A program made the translations under genes and the position numbers. Below are positions 62,412 through 64,000 of a DNA stretch of 64,000 bases, piece by piece. The stretch comes from Plastoroseomonas hellenica (lineage in GTDB: Bacteria; Pseudomonadota; Alphaproteobacteria; Acetobacterales; Acetobacteraceae): the NCBI RefSeq assembly GCF_018129085.1, contig NZ_JAAGBB010000009.1:113409-177408 (forward strand), in the 5' to 3' direction. The notes under the pieces were generated by a model, which saw only the letters and a list, made by a program, of their open reading frames with translations, was not told the DNA's origin and ran no database searches. How positions within the stretch are numbered: the stretch's first letter is position 1; each line of letters starts with the position of its first letter.

Positions 62412-63401
62412 CTATTCCAGCGTGATGTTGGCGCCGCGGATGACCGCGCCGAGCGTTTCGATCTCGCGCTTCGCCAATGCATCCAGCTCCTCGATCGTCA
62501 TGGCGGCGAGGCGCGTGCCGCCTTCCTCCGCCCGCTGGCGGATCGCCGGATTCTCCGCCAAGCGGCGCAACTCGGCATTCAGCCGCTCCAGGATCGGGCG
62601 CGGCACGCCCGCGGGGGCGAAGAAGGCGAACCAGGCGTCCATGGTGAAGCCCGGCAGCCCGGCTTCCGCCGTGGTCGGCACCTCCGGCAGGCCGCTGCTG
62701 CGCTGCGCGCTGGCCATCGCGATCGCCTTCACCCGGCCGGCCTGGACCAGCGCGATGGCGGAGGAGGGCGTGGTGATGAAGATCTCGACCCGGCCGCCCG
62801 CCACGTCCTGCAAGGCCGGCGCCGCGCCGCGATAGGGCACGTGCACCATCGGCGCGCCGATCGCCCGCGAGAAGACCTCGCCGGCGATATGCTGGATGGA
62901 GCCGTTGCCGGAGGAGGCGAAGTTCAGCTTGCCCGGATTGGCGCGCGCATAGGCGATCAGCTCCTGCAGGGTATTGGCCGGCAGGTTCGGTGCGCCCAGG
63001 ATCACATGCGGCGCCATAGTCGCCATCGCGACCGGTGCCAGGTCCCGGATCGGGTCCCAGGTGAGGTTGCGCATCATCGCCGGATTGCCGGCGTGATAGC
63101 CGGAATACTGCATCAGCAGCGTGTGCCCGTCCGGCGCCGCCCGCACTGCCTGCTGGATGCCGATATTGCCGTTGGCGCCGGGGCGATTGTCGATCACCAC
63201 CGGCTGGCCGAGCGCCTGGGACAGCCCTTCCGTGAACAGCCGCGCCGCGAAGTCGGAGCCACCGCCTGGCGGGTTCGGCACGATGATGGTGACGGCGCGG
63301 TTCGGGAAGCCCTGGGCCGTGGCGCTGCGCGGCAGCAAGGGGAGGGCCGGGGCGGCGAGCAGCGCGCGGCGCGCGACGCCGCCGGCGAGGAGACGGATCA
63401 T
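62412..63401 (-). CDS. Tripartite tricarboxylate transporter receptor, Bug/TctC family
   Basis: Exported receptor of 329 residues. A signal with ARRALLAAPALPLLPRSATAQ precedes VTIIVPNPPGGGSDFAARLFTEG, DNRPGANGNIGIQQAVRA, VHVPYRGAAPALQDVAGGRVEIF and LPEVPTTAEAGLPGFTMDAW. The C-terminus GAVIRGANITLE is complete. GGAGGAATG precedes the ATG. It is a solitary gene, converging on the CtrA-like regulator and running away from the flagellar-type genes. Confidence 0.9.
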   Translation of the reverse strand: MIRLLAGGVARRALLAAPALPLLPRSATAQGFPNRAVTIIVPNPPGGGSDFAARLFTEGLSQALGQPVVIDNRPGANGNIGIQQAVRAAPDGHTLLMQYSGYHAGNPAMMRNLTWDPIRDLAPVAMATMAPHVILGAPNLPANTLQELIAYARANPGKLNFASSGNGSIQHIAGEVFSRAIGAPMVHVPYRGAAPALQDVAGGRVEIFITTPSSAIALVQAGRVKAIAMASAQRSSGLPEVPTTAEAGLPGFTMDAWFAFFAPAGVPRPILERLNAELRRLAENPAIRQRAEEGGTRLAAMTIEELDALAKREIETLGAVIRGANITLE

Positions 63402-63468
63402 GACATTCCTCCGGGATTTCTTGGCGCGGAGTGTCGTGGGCCCGTGGTCAGCAGGCAAGACGCCGGAA

Positions 63469-63807
63469 TCAGGCTTCCATCGACAGCGCGCGTGGCCCCG
63501 GGTTCGGATCGGCCTGCAGCAAAGCCTCTCGAACGGCCGCCAGCACCGCATCCTGCATCGCGATCGCGCCGGCCAGCGCGTCCCGGTTGATATCCGCCAG
63601 CCCGCGAAGTTCCTCCAGCAGCGGCGGCAGGCGCGGATCATCGGGCAGCGGCGCCACGAAGACCCGCTCGAAATCCTCGAGTGCCGCCAGCTTGGCGGCG
63701 GTATGCGCCGCGATCCCCGGGAAGCCGGGGACGTCCAATGCGGCCGTCTCGGCGATCATCGCGTCGGCCAGTGCCTCACCGGCGGCGATCATGGCATCGA
63801 CAGTCAC
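63469..63807 (-). CDS. Putative flagellar chaperone, FlgN-like
   Basis: Small helical protein of 112 residues. The text LRGLADINRDALAGAIAMQDAVLAAVREAL resembles the C-terminal helix of alphaproteobacterial FlgN chaperones (N-R-x-x-L-x-x-A-x-x-x-Q pattern). The start is GTG, overlapping the stop of the FliJ-like gene by 4 bases (GTGA), and no other family fits as well. FlgN binds hook-associated proteins before export. The assignment depends on the weak motif plus neighbouring FliJ-like text, so it is tentative. Confidence 0.5.
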   Translation of the reverse strand: MTVDAMIAAGEALADAMIAETAALDVPGFPGIAAHTAAKLAALEDFERVFVAPLPDDPRLPPLLEELRGLADINRDALAGAIAMQDAVLAAVREALLQADPNPGPRALSMEA

Positions 63808-64000
63808 GGCGGGTACCGCCGTTGAGCGCGGTCATCCATCACCGCCTGCGCGCGGCGCGCAGCGCGCCGCGCCGCCTCGGTGGCACGACGCTCCGAGAGC
63901 AGCTCCAACACGCGCTCCCGCCGCCGCGCCTCGGCCAGCGCCGTTTGCGCGACCTCGCGGGCGGCGGCCGCATGCTGGGCGCGCACGGTGGCGCGGTCCC
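63804..64000 (-). CDS. Putative FliJ-like protein (partial, N-terminus outside window)
   Basis: Only the last 64 or so residues are in the window. They form a charged, Ala- and Arg-rich coiled coil (REVAQTALAEARRRERVLELLSERRATEAARRAARRAQAVMDDRAQRR), the pattern of the C-terminal part of FliJ (E-x-x-x-R-R-E-x-x-x-x-D-E-x-x-x-R). The frame is open to the right edge. FliJ is an export-apparatus protein that couples to the ATPase FliI. With the overlapping FlgN-like gene it suggests the end of a flagellar operon. Confidence 0.5.
   Translation of the reverse strand, partial: DRATVRAQHAAAAREVAQTALAEARRRERVLELLSERRATEAARRAARRAQAVMDDRAQRRYPP

Overview
The window is GC-rich (roughly 70%), densely coded DNA from an alphaproteobacterium, most probably an Acetobacteraceae member of the Roseomonas type. 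This rests on codon use, a TPR gene / ispE / tRNA-Gln array, a CtrA-type response regulator with GANTC sites upstream, a DUF1127 protein, and above all many solitary periplasmic binding proteins of the Bug/TctC family. The taxonomic call is inference; no rRNA or other marker is present. There is no phage, plasmid backbone, CRISPR array or complete insertion sequence.

Layout. 1-5.8 kb: a leftward peptide-type ABC importer (binding protein, DppB-like and partial DppC-like permeases) behind a VOC protein, divergent from a DAO-family oxidoreductase/cupin pair. 5.9-10.3 kb: a small orphan protein, an ornithine decarboxylase translationally coupled to an RMD1/DUF155-like membrane-anchored protein, then a MITE inserted at the stop codon of a small membrane protein. 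10.7-18.5 kb: M20 peptidase, LLM flavin monooxygenase, EmrAB-type export pair, a YfeH-like transporter divergent from a LysR regulator. 18.5-22.3 kb: a Fur-box-preceded TonB siderophore receptor, its usual partner PiuC, and the DNA repair glycosylase Tag. 22.3-31.6 kb: mixed metabolism (AbgB-like hydrolase, oxaloacetate decarboxylase-like enzyme, sterol-desaturase-like hydroxylase, an SDR lacking its catalytic residues, CaiB CoA-transferase, MarC, isochorismatase-like hydrolase, 2-hydroxyacid dehydrogenase). 31.7-41.3 kb: HtpG, an AsmA-like protein, and a MarR-controlled RND efflux operon with two matching operator sites. 41.4-58.7 kb: two ThDP enzymes, an acyl-CoA dehydrogenase, an AraC / Cys-rich mini-protein / DUF1127 group, RpiB, an amidase and a string of orphan solute receptors, one interrupted by an in-frame TAG. 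58.8-64 kb: tRNA-Gln, ispE, a TPR lipoprotein, a CtrA-like response regulator, another Bug receptor and the edge of what looks like a flagellar operon (FlgN-like, FliJ-like).

How the parts fit. Most of the window is accessory metabolism: uptake receptors paired with one or two catabolic enzymes and a local regulator (MarR/ThDP enzyme/Bug; LysR/acyl-CoA dehydrogenase/Bug; binding protein/amidase). Two unrelated families of short intergenic structured repeats occur. One is a roughly 160-bp element present twice, whose terminal arms differ between copies but stay self-complementary within each copy. Start sites were chosen from ribosome-binding sites, overlaps with neighbours and family alignment from memory; no database search was possible.
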